The notes under the pieces were generated by a model that worked only from the letters and a program-made list of their open reading frames with translations, ran no database searches and was not told the DNA's origin. Positions 17,339 through 27,200 of a DNA stretch of 64,000 nt are shown in pieces (position 1 is the first letter of the stretch; every line of letters starts with the position of its first letter). The position numbers and the translations under genes are program-made. This DNA is from Streptomyces sp. NBC_01445 (GTDB lineage Bacteria > Actinomycetota > Actinomycetes > Streptomycetales > Streptomycetaceae): contig NZ_CP109485.1 of assembly GCF_035918235.1 (NCBI RefSeq), forward strand, positions 2,170,001 through 2,234,000, written 5' to 3'.

Positions 17339-18886
17339 TCATTTCGGGGTGATCGTGAACGGTTCGGGCTCGAGAGCGTCCACGCACGAGGTGTCGGGGG
17401 CGGTCGGGCGGGCGAAGAACGACGCCAGCACGCGCTGCGCGCAAGGCGACTGCGGGACCACCCAGTGCCCGATTCCGGGGACTTGTATGGCGGTCGAGCG
17501 GGACAGGTTGCGGGCCACGCCCTTCGCCCAACTCGCCCCGGTCTTCACGTCGAACGTGCCGGAGACGACGAGCGCCGGCACCGAGCTGACCGTGGCCACC
17601 CGCTGTACCTTCGCGCGGTCCGGAACGTTCCAGATCCCGCACGCCGGGTACTGGAAGGGCAGTTGCGGCACCTGGGCCAGTACCGTGTCCGGCCACCCGG
17701 GGAAGGCCTTGCGCCCCGCTTTCAGCACGTCGGATTCCGAGTAGCCCGGAGCCCACTCGCCGCACGCTATCGAGTTCGTCAGGCCGTGCGCGAAGGCGCC
17801 GGCCTTCTGGACCGAGCCGGCCGCGCGGGCCTGCGCGAAGCGCTTCGGATTTCCGCGGCTGAGTTCGTCGAGCGCCGCCGGGATGTCCTTGGGCCGGGGG
17901 GTTAAGGCGACGATCAGGTTCAGCAGAGCGCCCCCGTCGAGGACGACCTTGACCGGCTTTCCTCCGCTCGGCGGCGTGACGTTCAGAGTCAGGGGGTGAG
18001 CCTCCAGTTTGCGCACCTGCTCCGTCAGCAGGCGGGGGAGGTGCGGGTAGCGGTCCTTGCAGGCGGGCTGCGCCGCGCACGCCTTGAAGATGTTGTGGAT
18101 TCCCTCAGCGGCGCTGCCCCATCCCCACGGCAGGGTCGTGACCTGGGGAGGTGTGATCGAGTCGATCGCCACCGCGCGGATTCCCTCGGGGTGCAGGCGC
18201 AGGTAGGTGAGGGCCAGATTGCTGCCGTAGGAGTACCCGTAGACGTTCCATCGGGGGATGTCCAGCGCCTTGCGCAGGTCGGCGAAGTCCGCGGCGTTCT
18301 CGGTGGTGTTGTAGGCGTTCAGGTCGACGCCGGCGGCCGTCAGGCGGCCCCGGCAGTCCTTCACCGCCTTCAGCATGAGTTGTTCCGCCCGCTGTGAGTC
18401 ATATCCCAGGCCTACGGCCTGCGCGTTGAACCGGTCGACCTCAGGGCAGGCGAGGTTCGGCTTGTCGTAGAGGTTGCCGCGCTGGGCCATGACGATCAGC
18501 TCGCGGTCCTTGTTCAGGCCAGAGTCCATGAGGAAGGGAATGTCGTCGAACGTGTCGGCGCCGGGGCCGCCCGCCATGAACACGACCGGGTCCTCGGAGG
18601 GCTTCTCCGCAGCGGCCGGGATGACCGCCACGGCCAGCTTGATGGTCCGGCCGTCGGAGCGGGAGCGGTTCTCGGGGACCTCCAGGAAACCGCACTGTGC
18701 CTTGCTCAGCGCTTCGATGGGCTCGGGCGGCTTCGGACAGGCACCGGGCACGAACCTGGGGGCTGCCGGGCTGGGTTCTGCGGTCTGGGCAGCTGCTTTT
18801 GAGGCGCTGATCGGTGTGGTGCCGAATGCTGCCAAGCAGGCCAGAGCGGCCGCGGCAGTCACCGCGTGGATGCTGCGCTTTGGCAT
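17339..18886 (-). CDS. Secreted alpha/beta hydrolase, tripeptidyl-aminopeptidase type (copy 2)
   Basis: 515 residues from the ATG at 18886, which begins a signal peptide (MPKRSIHAVTAAAALACLAA) behind AGAGGAACG. Same layout as copy 1: FMAGGPG, nucleophile S219 in VYGYSYGSNLAL, acid in SGTFDVKTG, His in GIGHWVVPQSPC. Shared blocks such as PNLxCPxxDRFNAQAVGL show a tandem duplication, now well diverged. It is the first gene of the pair. Substrates are likely different peptides or esters. Confidence 0.85.
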   Translation of the reverse strand: MPKRSIHAVTAAAALACLAAFGTTPISASKAAAQTAEPSPAAPRFVPGACPKPPEPIEALSKAQCGFLEVPENRSRSDGRTIKLAVAVIPAAAEKPSEDPVVFMAGGPGADTFDDIPFLMDSGLNKDRELIVMAQRGNLYDKPNLACPEVDRFNAQAVGLGYDSQRAEQLMLKAVKDCRGRLTAAGVDLNAYNTTENAADFADLRKALDIPRWNVYGYSYGSNLALTYLRLHPEGIRAVAIDSITPPQVTTLPWGWGSAAEGIHNIFKACAAQPACKDRYPHLPRLLTEQVRKLEAHPLTLNVTPPSGGKPVKVVLDGGALLNLIVALTPRPKDIPAALDELSRGNPKRFAQARAAGSVQKAGAFAHGLTNSIACGEWAPGYSESDVLKAGRKAFPGWPDTVLAQVPQLPFQYPACGIWNVPDRAKVQRVATVSSVPALVVSGTFDVKTGASWAKGVARNLSRSTAIQVPGIGHWVVPQSPCAQRVLASFFARPTAPDTSCVDALEPEPFTITPK

Positions 18887-19564
18887 GTGATCCCGTTCCT
18901 CTGCCGACATCGGCGACGGCCACTGACGGGACCAGGCCGTAACGGTTTGGGCGGAACGCGCGTTTTCGACGGTACCGGGTGGCGCGTTCGGGTGCACGCG
19001 GAGCGCTCATAACCCGTAACGCCCGGCTCGTCCGACACGATGGGCCGCGCGCCGCATCACCCGGCCCGACCCGCACGAATCGCCGGACCGGCCCGCGTCG
19101 GCGCGAGGTCCGCTCCCGGTATCGGTCGACCGAGTCCGCTCGCCTTCCACCTCGTCACAGTCACCATGGCCCCACCGTCGGATCCTCAGCCGGCGGCCGG
19201 GTGGACGTGGAGGCCGTCGTGCGACGCGTCGACGCCACGGCCAACGAGCTGGTACCGCGCGTCTGGGGCACCCCGCGCGGGGCCCCTGGGCGAGGCGGAG
19301 GGTCGTGATGTGGGCGCCGGCGGCGTCCGTGCTCCTCGGGGCCTGGTACCTGACCACCCGCACCAAGGGCCTGGTCTGGCCCTCCCCCGCCCCCGGTCGG
19401 GCGCATCTTCCCCGATGGAAGCCGCCGCCGGGCCTGACTCGTCGGAGACCTAGGGAAGAGCCTCGCGTCGGCCCCTTCGCTACCGGCGCATCAGGCTGCC
19501 ACATGCGCCGGGTCGTGCATCCGAGACCCCGTACCGGACACCGCTCCGGGCCGTCTACACTCAC
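18887..19564. other. Intergenic, no gene recognised
   Basis: 678 bp between the hydrolase pair (-) and the MarR gene (+). It should hold the hydrolase promoter. Short frames at 19000-19450 lack ribosome-binding sites and domains. Confidence 0.4.
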
Positions 19565-19578
19565 TTGGTAGCTACAAG
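19565..19578. promoter_or_regulatory. Candidate MarR operator upstream of the exporter operon
   Basis: TTGGTAGCTACAAG contains the perfect 8-bp palindrome GTAGCTAC flanked by TTG and AAG, a shape common for MarR-family sites. It ends 32 bp before the MarR start, just upstream of an A/T-rich stretch (ATAAAAT, 19581-19587) that could be a -10 element. Autorepression is inferred. Confidence 0.45.
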
Positions 19579-19610
19579 CAATAAAATGTGAGTTGAACAG
19601 GGGGCGGGTA

Positions 19611-20174
19611 ATGGACAAGGGGACGGTCCGTGACCGCGCAGCGGGGGAACATAGGACAACCGGGGACACCGGGGTCGCGAGTGCCGAGGAGGCCGGGGCA
19701 GGACTAGGGAGCCAGATCGTGCGCTTCACCCGGCTGGTCGCGGCGCGCAGGCACCAGACCAAGCTGGAGCAGGGCGCCGGTGAGCGCGTCCTGCTGGCCC
19801 GGCTCGTACGGGACGGGGAGCAGCGGGCCACCGATCTGGCCGCCGAGACCTTCCTCGACCTGTCGACGGTCAGCCGTCAGGTCCGCTCCATGGTGGAGCG
19901 CGGCCTGATCGAGCGGCGGCCCGACCCGGAAGACCGGCGCGGCACGCTGCTGCACGCGACCGAGTCCGGCAGGGCGGTGTACGAGAAGAACCGCCGGCAG
20001 CGCGACGCGCAGCTGGCAGAGCTCCTCGCCCCCTGGCCCCCCGAGGACCGGTATCAGCTGATCCGGCTGATGACACGCCTCAACGACGACCTGGTAGTGC
20101 ATCAACAGAAACGCCACGGCGACGGGACTCAGCCCGAAGCCGGGGCGCAGCAGGGAGCAAGCAAGCATGAGTGA
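19611..20174 (+). CDS. MarR family transcriptional regulator
   Basis: 187 residues. Winged helix in the centre: QRATDLAAETFLDLSTVSRQ as recognition region, then VERGLIERRPDPEDRRGTLL as the wing, all standard MarR. N- and C-terminal extensions are hydrophilic. ATG at 19611 is preceded by AGGGGG. The 3' end overlaps the exporter start by 8 bp, so the two are cotranscribed; it probably represses the operon until a toxic ligand is bound. Confidence 0.88.
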   Translation: MDKGTVRDRAAGEHRTTGDTGVASAEEAGAGLGSQIVRFTRLVAARRHQTKLEQGAGERVLLARLVRDGEQRATDLAAETFLDLSTVSRQVRSMVERGLIERRPDPEDRRGTLLHATESGRAVYEKNRRQRDAQLAELLAPWPPEDRYQLIRLMTRLNDDLVVHQQKRHGDGTQPEAGAQQGASKHE

Positions 20175-22734
20175 GGCCGTGTCGGCGCCGCGCCGAGACA
20201 CCGCTAAGCACACGGAGGCGACACCCGCTTCCTCCGGCGGTGGCCTGAGCCACCGCCAGATCCTGACCATTCTGAGCGGTCTGATGCTGGGCATGTTCCT
20301 GGCCGCGCTCGACCAGACCATCGTCTCCACCTCGATCCGCACCATCGCGGACGACCTGCACGGCCTCAGCCAGCAGGCGTGGGCGACGACGGCGTACCTG
20401 ATCACCTCGACGATCGCGACGCCGCTCTACGGCAAGCTGTCCGACCTGCACGGCCGCAAGCCCTACTTCCTCGGCGCGATCAGCGTCTTCATCCTCGGCT
20501 CGGCGGCGTGCACGTTCTCGACGTCGATGACCGAACTCGCCGCGTTCCGCGCCCTGCAGGGCATCGGTGCCGGCGGCCTGATGTCCCTCGCCCTCGCGAT
20601 CATCGGCGACATCGTGCCGCCCCGCGAACGGGCCCGCTACCAGGGCTACATGCTCGCCACCTTCGCCACCTCCAGCGTCGCTGGGCCGCTCATCGGCGGC
20701 TTCCTCGCCGGTCAGGACAGCATCCTGGGCGTCGTCGGCTGGCGCTGGGTGTTCCTGGTGAACGTGCCGATCGGCATCATCGCGCTCTTCGTCGTCGCCA
20801 AGGTCCTCAACATCCCGCACACCCGCCGCGCCCGGCGGATCGACTGGTGGGGCGCATTCACCATCGCGCTCGGCGTCGTGCCGCTGCTCCTGGTGGCCGA
20901 GCAGGGCCGCGAGTGGGGCTGGGACTCGTCCAGGTCCCTTTCCTGCTACGGCATCGGCGTCGTCGGCATCATCTCCTGGATCCTCGTCGAGCGCCGGATG
21001 GGCGACGACGCGCTGATCCCGATGCGCCTGTTCCGCAACGCGATCTTCAGCAAGACCAGCCTGCTGTCCGTCCTCATCGGCGCGGGCATGTTCGGCGGAA
21101 TGCTGATGATCCCGCAGTACCTGCAGATCGTGAAGGGCGCGAGCCCCACCAAGTCCGGTCTCGAGATGCTGCCGCTGATGCTCGGCATGATCATCGCGTC
21201 CATCGTCTCCGGCCAGATCACCGCGAAGACCGGCCGCTACAAGATCTTCCCGACCATCGGCACCGTCCTCATGGTCACGGCCCTGCTGCTCTTCCACTTC
21301 AAGGTCCAGTGGGACACTCCGCTGTGGCAGAGCATGATCTACATGCTCGTCTTCGGCCTCGGCCTCGGCGGCTGCATGCAGACCCTGGTGCTCGCCGTGC
21401 AGAACGCCGTGCCGCCACAGGACATGGGCGTGGCGACCGCATCGTCCACGTTCTTCCGACAGATGGGCGCCACCGCCGGTACGGCCATCTTCCTGTCGGT
21501 GCTGTTCTCCAACGTCGGCGACAAGATCTCCTCGGCGTTCAAGTCGGCCGCCGGGACGCACCAGTTCCAGTCCGCGCTGCACGACCCGGCGGTCCTGTCC
21601 GACCCGGCCAACAAGCCGGTCCTCGACATGCTGCAGCACCCCGGCGCGGGCGGCGGCAGCTCCGACGTACTGAGCGACTCGTCGTTCATCCAGCACCTGG
21701 ACCCGCGCCTGGCCGAGCCCTTCAAGCAGGGCTTCGCCGACTCCATGCACGTGGTGTTCCTTATCGCGGCGGGCGTGATCGCGGTCGCGTTCCTCATGGT
21801 CCTGTGGACCAAGGAGGTCCCGCTGCGCAAGATGTCGGGCCTCGAGGCGAGGGCAGCGGAGGAGGGCGGCACCGCCTCGGATGCCGCCGCCGAGACGCCC
21901 GTGACGGCGATGGCTGACACCGCAGAGGCGGTGGAAGCGGCCCCGGTCGCCTCGCTCGCCACCGCCCTCGCGGACGAACCCGCCTCAGGTGTCCGCGGCC
22001 ACATCCGCGACATCGCCGGATCGCCCGTCGCGGGCGCCGTGGTCACGCTGATCGACCTGCGCGGCAGCCAGCTCGGCCGTACGACGACGCAGGCGGACGG
22101 CCGTTACGCGATCGCCGCGCCCGCCGAGGGAACGTACGTCCTGATCGCCTCCGGCGGTGCCCGGCAGCCGCAGGCCACCACCATCACGGTGGCCGACGGC
22201 CTGGTCGACTTCGACCTGGTGCTCTCCGGCACGGCCGGCCTGACCGGCACGGTCCTGGCCAGCCCCGACGACCGGCCGCTGCCCGGCGCCCTGGTCACCG
22301 CGACCGACGTGCGCGGCGAGGTCGTCGCCTCCGCAGCGGCCGACCACACCGGCGAATTCGGCATCGCCGACCTGTCCCCCGGCAACTACACCCTCGTCGT
22401 CAGCGCCCCCGGACACCGTCCGGCGGCCCTGCCGGCCGAGGTCGCGGGCGGCGCCGCCAACCGCTACGAGATCCGCCTCGCCCCTGGCGCCCACGTCCAT
22501 GGCACCGTCCGCAACCGCGCGGGCCACCCGGTCGACGACGCCCGGGTCACGCTCCTCGACGCGGCGGGCAACACGGTCGCCACGACGGTCACCGACGCGC
22601 ACGGCGCCTACGCATTCAACGACCTGGACACCGGCCACTACACCGTGATCGCCAGCGGATACGCGCCCCAGGCCGTGCCGCTGCGGGTGAGCGGCGAGGG
22701 CGAGAAGGACGCGGACGTGAATCTGGGGCACTGA
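20167..22734 (+). CDS. DHA2-type MFS drug exporter with C-terminal carboxypeptidase-regulatory-like repeats
   Basis: 855 residues. Residues ~25-560 are a 14-TM EmrB/QacA (DHA2) antiporter: motif A GKLSDLHGRKPYF, motif D1 LDQTIVSTSIRTIADDL, motif C region in GPLIGGFLAG. After the last TM and an acidic/Ala-rich linker (~565-605) come three ~80-residue beta-sandwich repeats of the carboxypeptidase-regulatory/transthyretin-like type, each opening V.G.V with a G.A.V.L.D pattern and closing with YTL(V)-type strands. In the usual 14-TM topology both termini are cytoplasmic, so the tail would be inside. Exports a hydrophobic drug or pigment; tail role unknown. Confidence 0.88.
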   Translation: MSEAVSAPRRDTAKHTEATPASSGGGLSHRQILTILSGLMLGMFLAALDQTIVSTSIRTIADDLHGLSQQAWATTAYLITSTIATPLYGKLSDLHGRKPYFLGAISVFILGSAACTFSTSMTELAAFRALQGIGAGGLMSLALAIIGDIVPPRERARYQGYMLATFATSSVAGPLIGGFLAGQDSILGVVGWRWVFLVNVPIGIIALFVVAKVLNIPHTRRARRIDWWGAFTIALGVVPLLLVAEQGREWGWDSSRSLSCYGIGVVGIISWILVERRMGDDALIPMRLFRNAIFSKTSLLSVLIGAGMFGGMLMIPQYLQIVKGASPTKSGLEMLPLMLGMIIASIVSGQITAKTGRYKIFPTIGTVLMVTALLLFHFKVQWDTPLWQSMIYMLVFGLGLGGCMQTLVLAVQNAVPPQDMGVATASSTFFRQMGATAGTAIFLSVLFSNVGDKISSAFKSAAGTHQFQSALHDPAVLSDPANKPVLDMLQHPGAGGGSSDVLSDSSFIQHLDPRLAEPFKQGFADSMHVVFLIAAGVIAVAFLMVLWTKEVPLRKMSGLEARAAEEGGTASDAAAETPVTAMADTAEAVEAAPVASLATALADEPASGVRGHIRDIAGSPVAGAVVTLIDLRGSQLGRTTTQADGRYAIAAPAEGTYVLIASGGARQPQATTITVADGLVDFDLVLSGTAGLTGTVLASPDDRPLPGALVTATDVRGEVVASAAADHTGEFGIADLSPGNYTLVVSAPGHRPAALPAEVAGGAANRYEIRLAPGAHVHGTVRNRAGHPVDDARVTLLDAAGNTVATTVTDAHGAYAFNDLDTGHYTVIASGYAPQAVPLRVSGEGEKDADVNLGH

Positions 22735-22822
22735 CCGACACAGGTGCCCCTCAAGGCCTTGAAGAGCGTTTTGTCCTGGCAGGGGTGTTTGGTAAGTCCC
22801 GGCAGGCCAGAGGGATAGAGGC

Positions 22823-22912
22823 CGTGCGCGTGAGCGTGTCAGGATCCGCCAGACCCACCGGCTCCAGCGACAACGCCTCCTCGGCGGCCTGATCAACCAG
22901 TACCGGAGAACC
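22823..22912 (+). pseudogene. Transposase C-terminal remnant
   Basis: One frame gives RIRQTHRLQRQRLLGGLINQ then YRRTA, matching the last ~25 residues of the rve-type transposases at 40079, 57005 and 62115 (xxRRxDxLGGxxHEYxxAA). Nothing upstream is recognisable. Confidence 0.4.
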
Positions 22913-22986
22913 GCCTGTCCTGAGGCCTCGCCGCAGCTCGCAGCACCGAATCGTATTTTCGAGCGGCACAGGGCATTTTCCGTTTG

Positions 22987-23023
22987 CCATCAGGGCGTCC
23001 CGGGAGGACGCCCTGATGGTTTT
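22987..23023 (+). terminator. Strong intrinsic-type terminator
   Basis: A perfect 14-bp stem (22987-23000 with 23006-23019), 5-nt loop CGGGA, then TTTT. It lies between the convergent exporter gene and aldo/keto reductase gene; the T-run orientation suits the exporter operon. Confidence 0.65.
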
Positions 23024-23225
23024 GCGTCCGGTGCTACCGCCGGCACCGGATTTGTGGCCATCAAACCTGGTCAGCCTGGGGAGGTCTGCTCAGCCTGCGA
23101 TAGGCACGGACAACGACCATGTGATGCCCGTGGCGTCAACCTCCGCCGACCGGCTGGGCGGCCCAGAGCATCCGCACAACCGATCACGAAGCGTTGTCGA
23201 CGGACTGTGCCTCGCCGGCGCTGCG

Positions 23226-24263
23226 TCAGTTCGGTGAACGGCGGCGCAGCGCGGAGTCGGTGAGCGAGGGCGGGGTGTAACCGCCGTCGCGGGCCGAGAG
23301 GTTGGAGCCGGGTGGGACGATCTCGTCGATCCGGTCGAGTACCTCCTGGCTCAGCCGGATCTTGTCCGCGCCCAGCTGGCTCTCCAGCTGTTCGAAGGTT
23401 CGCGGCCCGATGATCGCCGAGGTGATCGCGGGGTGTTCCAGGACGAAGGCCAGGGCCAGCTGTACGAGGGTGACGCCGGCTTCCTCGGCAAGCAGGGCGA
23501 GGGCCTCGGTGGCCTCCAGCTTGGCGGCGTTCTCCGGTGAGGTGATGTCGAAGCGGGCCACCTGGCGTTCGGCACGGCTGGACGTGGGCTGCCCGGCGCC
23601 CTTGCGGTAGCGCCCCGAGAGCCAGCCGCCCGCGAGGGGGCTCCAGGACAGCACGGCGAGACCGTAGCGCTGCGCAACGGGCAGGACCTCGCGTTCGATA
23701 CCGCGCGCCAGTAGGGAGTACGGGGGCTGCTCGGCCACGACGCGTTCCCGGCCCCGACGCTCAGCGAGCCACTGGCCCTCGACGATGGAGGAGGGTTCGA
23801 AGGTGGAGGTGCCGATGTAGCGGACCTTGCCCTGCTGCACCAGGTGGGAGAGCGCGCCCAGCGTCTCGTCGAAGTCGGTGTCGGGCTCGGGGCGGTGCAC
23901 CTGGTATAGGTCGATCCAGTCGGTGCCCAGCCGCCGCAGGCTGTTCTCCACCTCCTGGATGATCCAACGGCGGCTGTTTCCCTGTTCGTTGGGGTCGCTG
24001 CCGAGGCTTCCATGGAACTTGGTGGCGAGCACGACGTTGTCACGCCGCCCGCCGGACAGGGCCTTGCCGACGATGGTCTCGGACTCGCCCGCGGAGTACA
24101 CGTCTGCGGTGTCGACGAAGTTGATGCCCGAGTCCAGGGCGTGGTGGATGATCCGGACGCTGTCGACATGGTCCGTGTTACCCCGTGCTCCGAACATCAT
24201 TGTGCCCAGGCACAGCGGGCTCACCTTGACGCCGGTGCGTCCGAGATTGCGGTACTCCGTCAT
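23226..24263 (-). CDS. Aldo/keto reductase
   Basis: 345 residues, NADPH-dependent (alpha/beta)8 oxidoreductase. The catalytic tetrad is complete: D51 and Y56 in DTADVYSAGE, K82 in ATKFHG, H123 in YQVHRPEPD. The C-terminal NADPH site SAIIGPRTFEQLESQLG is intact. ATG at 24263 with GGAG upstream; it overlaps the exporter stop by 4 bp and is the last gene of the organosulfur operon, where it could reduce the aldehyde left after desulfonation (inference). Confidence 0.88.
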   Translation of the reverse strand: MTEYRNLGRTGVKVSPLCLGTMMFGARGNTDHVDSVRIIHHALDSGINFVDTADVYSAGESETIVGKALSGGRRDNVVLATKFHGSLGSDPNEQGNSRRWIIQEVENSLRRLGTDWIDLYQVHRPEPDTDFDETLGALSHLVQQGKVRYIGTSTFEPSSIVEGQWLAERRGRERVVAEQPPYSLLARGIEREVLPVAQRYGLAVLSWSPLAGGWLSGRYRKGAGQPTSSRAERQVARFDITSPENAAKLEATEALALLAEEAGVTLVQLALAFVLEHPAITSAIIGPRTFEQLESQLGADKIRLSQEVLDRIDEIVPPGSNLSARDGGYTPPSLTDSALRRRSPN

Positions 24264-27200
24264 CGTGCGTTCTCCTTGACGAGTTCATTGATCTTCAGGC
24301 CTTCCACCGAGGCGGGGTGCCCGCCCTGCTGGAAGGCCTGCCACAGTTGGTGGTACGGGCCCCGCGCGGCGAGGAGTCCGGCATGGGTGCCGTCTTCCAC
24401 GACGGCTCCCGCGTCGAGGACCACCACCCGGTCGGCGCGGGCGGCGGTGGTCAGGCGGTGGGCGACCACGATGGTCGTACGCCGACGGGCCAGGGCCTCG
24501 GTGGCCGCGGCGACCCTGCGTTCCGTGGCCAGGTCGAGCGAGGCGGTGGCCTCGTCGAGCAACAGAACGTCCGGGTCGACGAGTTCGGCCCGGGCGAGCG
24601 CCAGGAGCTGGCGTTGCCCGGCGGACAGATTGCGGCCCCGCTCCCCCACGGGCTGCAGGTAGCCCAGCGGCAGCTCCGCGACCATCTCGTGGGCACCGAC
24701 GGCGCGGGCCGCGGCCTCCACCTCGGCGCGGGTCGCTTCCGGTCGCCCGTAGGCGATGGCGTCCCGGACGGTACCGCTGAACAGGTGCGGCTCCTGCGGC
24801 ACCACCCCCAGCCTTCGGCGCAGACCGGTCAGGTCGAGGTCGCGCAGATCGTGGCCGTCCACCCGGACCGTGCCCGCTGTCGGGTCGTAGAACCGGGCGA
24901 GCAGCTTGACGACGGTCGACTTGCCCGCGCCGGTGGCACCGACCAGGGCAACGGTCTCGCCCGGTGTGATGCGCAGGCAGAGTCCGTGCAGTACTTCCCG
25001 GCCACGACCGCCCGGGTAGCCGAAGGACACTCCGTCGAACTCGATCTCCCCGCGCAACTTCTTCACCGGCAGGGGGTGTTCAGCGGGTGGGGTGCCTGCC
25101 GGGGTCTGCATCAGCGCCCGTAGCCTGCCGAGGCCGACGACGGCCTGCTGGTAGCCGTCGAACACCTGGGAGAGCTGCTGGATCGGCGAGAAGAACAGCT
25201 CGACGTAGAGCAGGAAGGCGATCAGGGTGCCCCCGCTCAGCTCTCCCGAGCGGACGTGACCGGCTCCGACGACCAGCACGGCCGCGGTCGACAGGGTGCC
25301 CAGGAACTCCACGAACGGGAAGAACGTGCCCATGTAGCGCTGGGCGCGCAGCCGTGAGTCCCTGAAGGCCCAGGCCAGTCGGGCGAAGTCGCGGGCGTTG
25401 CGCTGCTCGCGGCGGAAGGCCTGGGTGACGCGGATGGCGGTGACGTTCTCCTGGAGGCAGGCGTTGACGGCGCTGATTCGTTCCCTGGCCTCCCGGTAGG
25501 CGGGCACCGAGTAGTGCTGGAAGAGGGCGGTGGCGCCGGCCAGGAGGGGCAGGACGGCGAGCAGGACCGCGGCGAGGCCCGCGTCGATGATCAGCAGGGT
25601 GAGAAGGACACCGAGGATGGTCAGCAGGCTGACGACGGCGGTGATCAGTCCGGTCTGCAGGAAGTTCGACAGGGCGTCCACATCGGTGGTCATCCGGGTC
25701 ATGATGCGGCCGCCGAGCTCGCGCTCGTAGTAGTCGAGGCCGAGGCGCTGGAGTTGCGCGAAGGTCTTCACGCGCAGGGTGTACAGCAGCCGTTCACCGG
25801 TGCGTCCCGTCGTGCGGACTTGGGCCACTCCGGTCAGCCAGTTCCCGGCGACGACGAGACCGGCTGCCGCGGCTGCGGCCAACAGAGTGTCTCCGGCGTG
25901 CCGGGCGACGCCGTGGTCCACTCCGTGGCGTACGAGGACGGGCACCGCGATCTGCGCGACCGCGTCCAGGGCGACCAGGAGCAGGCCGAGGAGAAGCGGG
26001 AGACGGAACGGCCGTAGCAGGGTGCCGAGGTGGAAGGCCGGGTCGGCGGCCACGGCCTGCTCGGTGGGCACCCTCGGGTCGGCCGCGGGCAGCGGGAGCC
26101 GGGCGAGAGCGGCGATCAGCTCGGGGCTGGGTGGCGCGGAGCTGAGCACTCCGCCACCGGGTCCACCTCGTCCGGGGCCCGAGGTGGCCGCCGCCTCGGC
26201 CAGGGCCTGGGCGGCCCGGACCGCTGCGCCTTCGTCGGTGTCGCGGCCGAAGTGAGCGGGCCGCTGCCACAGGTGGGAGGTGACTTCGCCGGGCGGTGGT
26301 GCGGCGCGTGCCGCTTCCGCCGCCTCGGCCGCATCCGTCGCCGCACCGGTCGAGAGCAGGTTGCGGAACAGGGCCGACCGGTCAAGGAGTTCGTCCAGCG
26401 TGCCGGTGTCCGTGATCCTTCCGCCGTCCAGGACGGCGATCCGGTCGGCGAGCTCCAGGGTCGATCTGCGGTGCGCGACGATGAGGGTGGTGCGGCGGCG
26501 GGTCGCCTCTCGCAGCCTGGTGTGGATCTCGGCTTCCACTCGGGCGTCGATGGCCGATGTGGCGTCGTCGAGGACGAGCACGGCGGGGTCGCCGATCAGG
26601 GCTCGGGCGAGTGCCAGCCGCTGCCGCTGACCGCCGGAGAGCGTGAGGCCCTGTTCGCCGACGACGGTGTCGTACCCGTCGGGCATTTGTTCGATGAACT
26701 CGTCGGCCCTGGCGATCGCGGCGGCGGCCCGTATCTGCTCTTCGGTGGCGTTGGGGACGCCGTAGGCGATGTTCGCCCGCACCGTGTCCGAGAGCAGCAG
26801 GCTCTCTTCGAAGACGAGGCCGATTCGGGAACGCAGCGAGTCCAGAGTGAGGTCGCGTACGTCGACGCCTCCCACCCGTACCGAACCGGATGGCACGTCG
26901 TAGAAGCGGGGCAGCAGAGCCGCGGCGGTCGACTTCCCGGAGCCGGCCGGACCGATCAGGGCGACCGTCTCGCCGGGGCGCACATCGAGGGTGAAGCTGT
27001 GCAGAAGCGGTTCGCCATCCCCGTATCCGAAGGTGACGTTCTGCCAGGACAGTGCCGCAGGGCGGTCGGGCAGTTCCTGCGCGCCTGGCGCGTCGGTGAT
27101 CAGCGGGGCCTCGTCGACGACCTCCAGGACTCGTTCGGCCCCGGCCCGGGCCTGTTGCCAGACGGTGAGCAGGGTCGCCACCTGGCGTACGGGCGTGACG

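Noticed and set aside
15695..17905. Long plus-strand open frame opposite the hydrolase genes
   Set aside because: It is antisense to two genes with clear catalytic motifs, has Arg/Gly/Asp-biased composition expected of a shadow frame in GC-rich DNA, and no domain.
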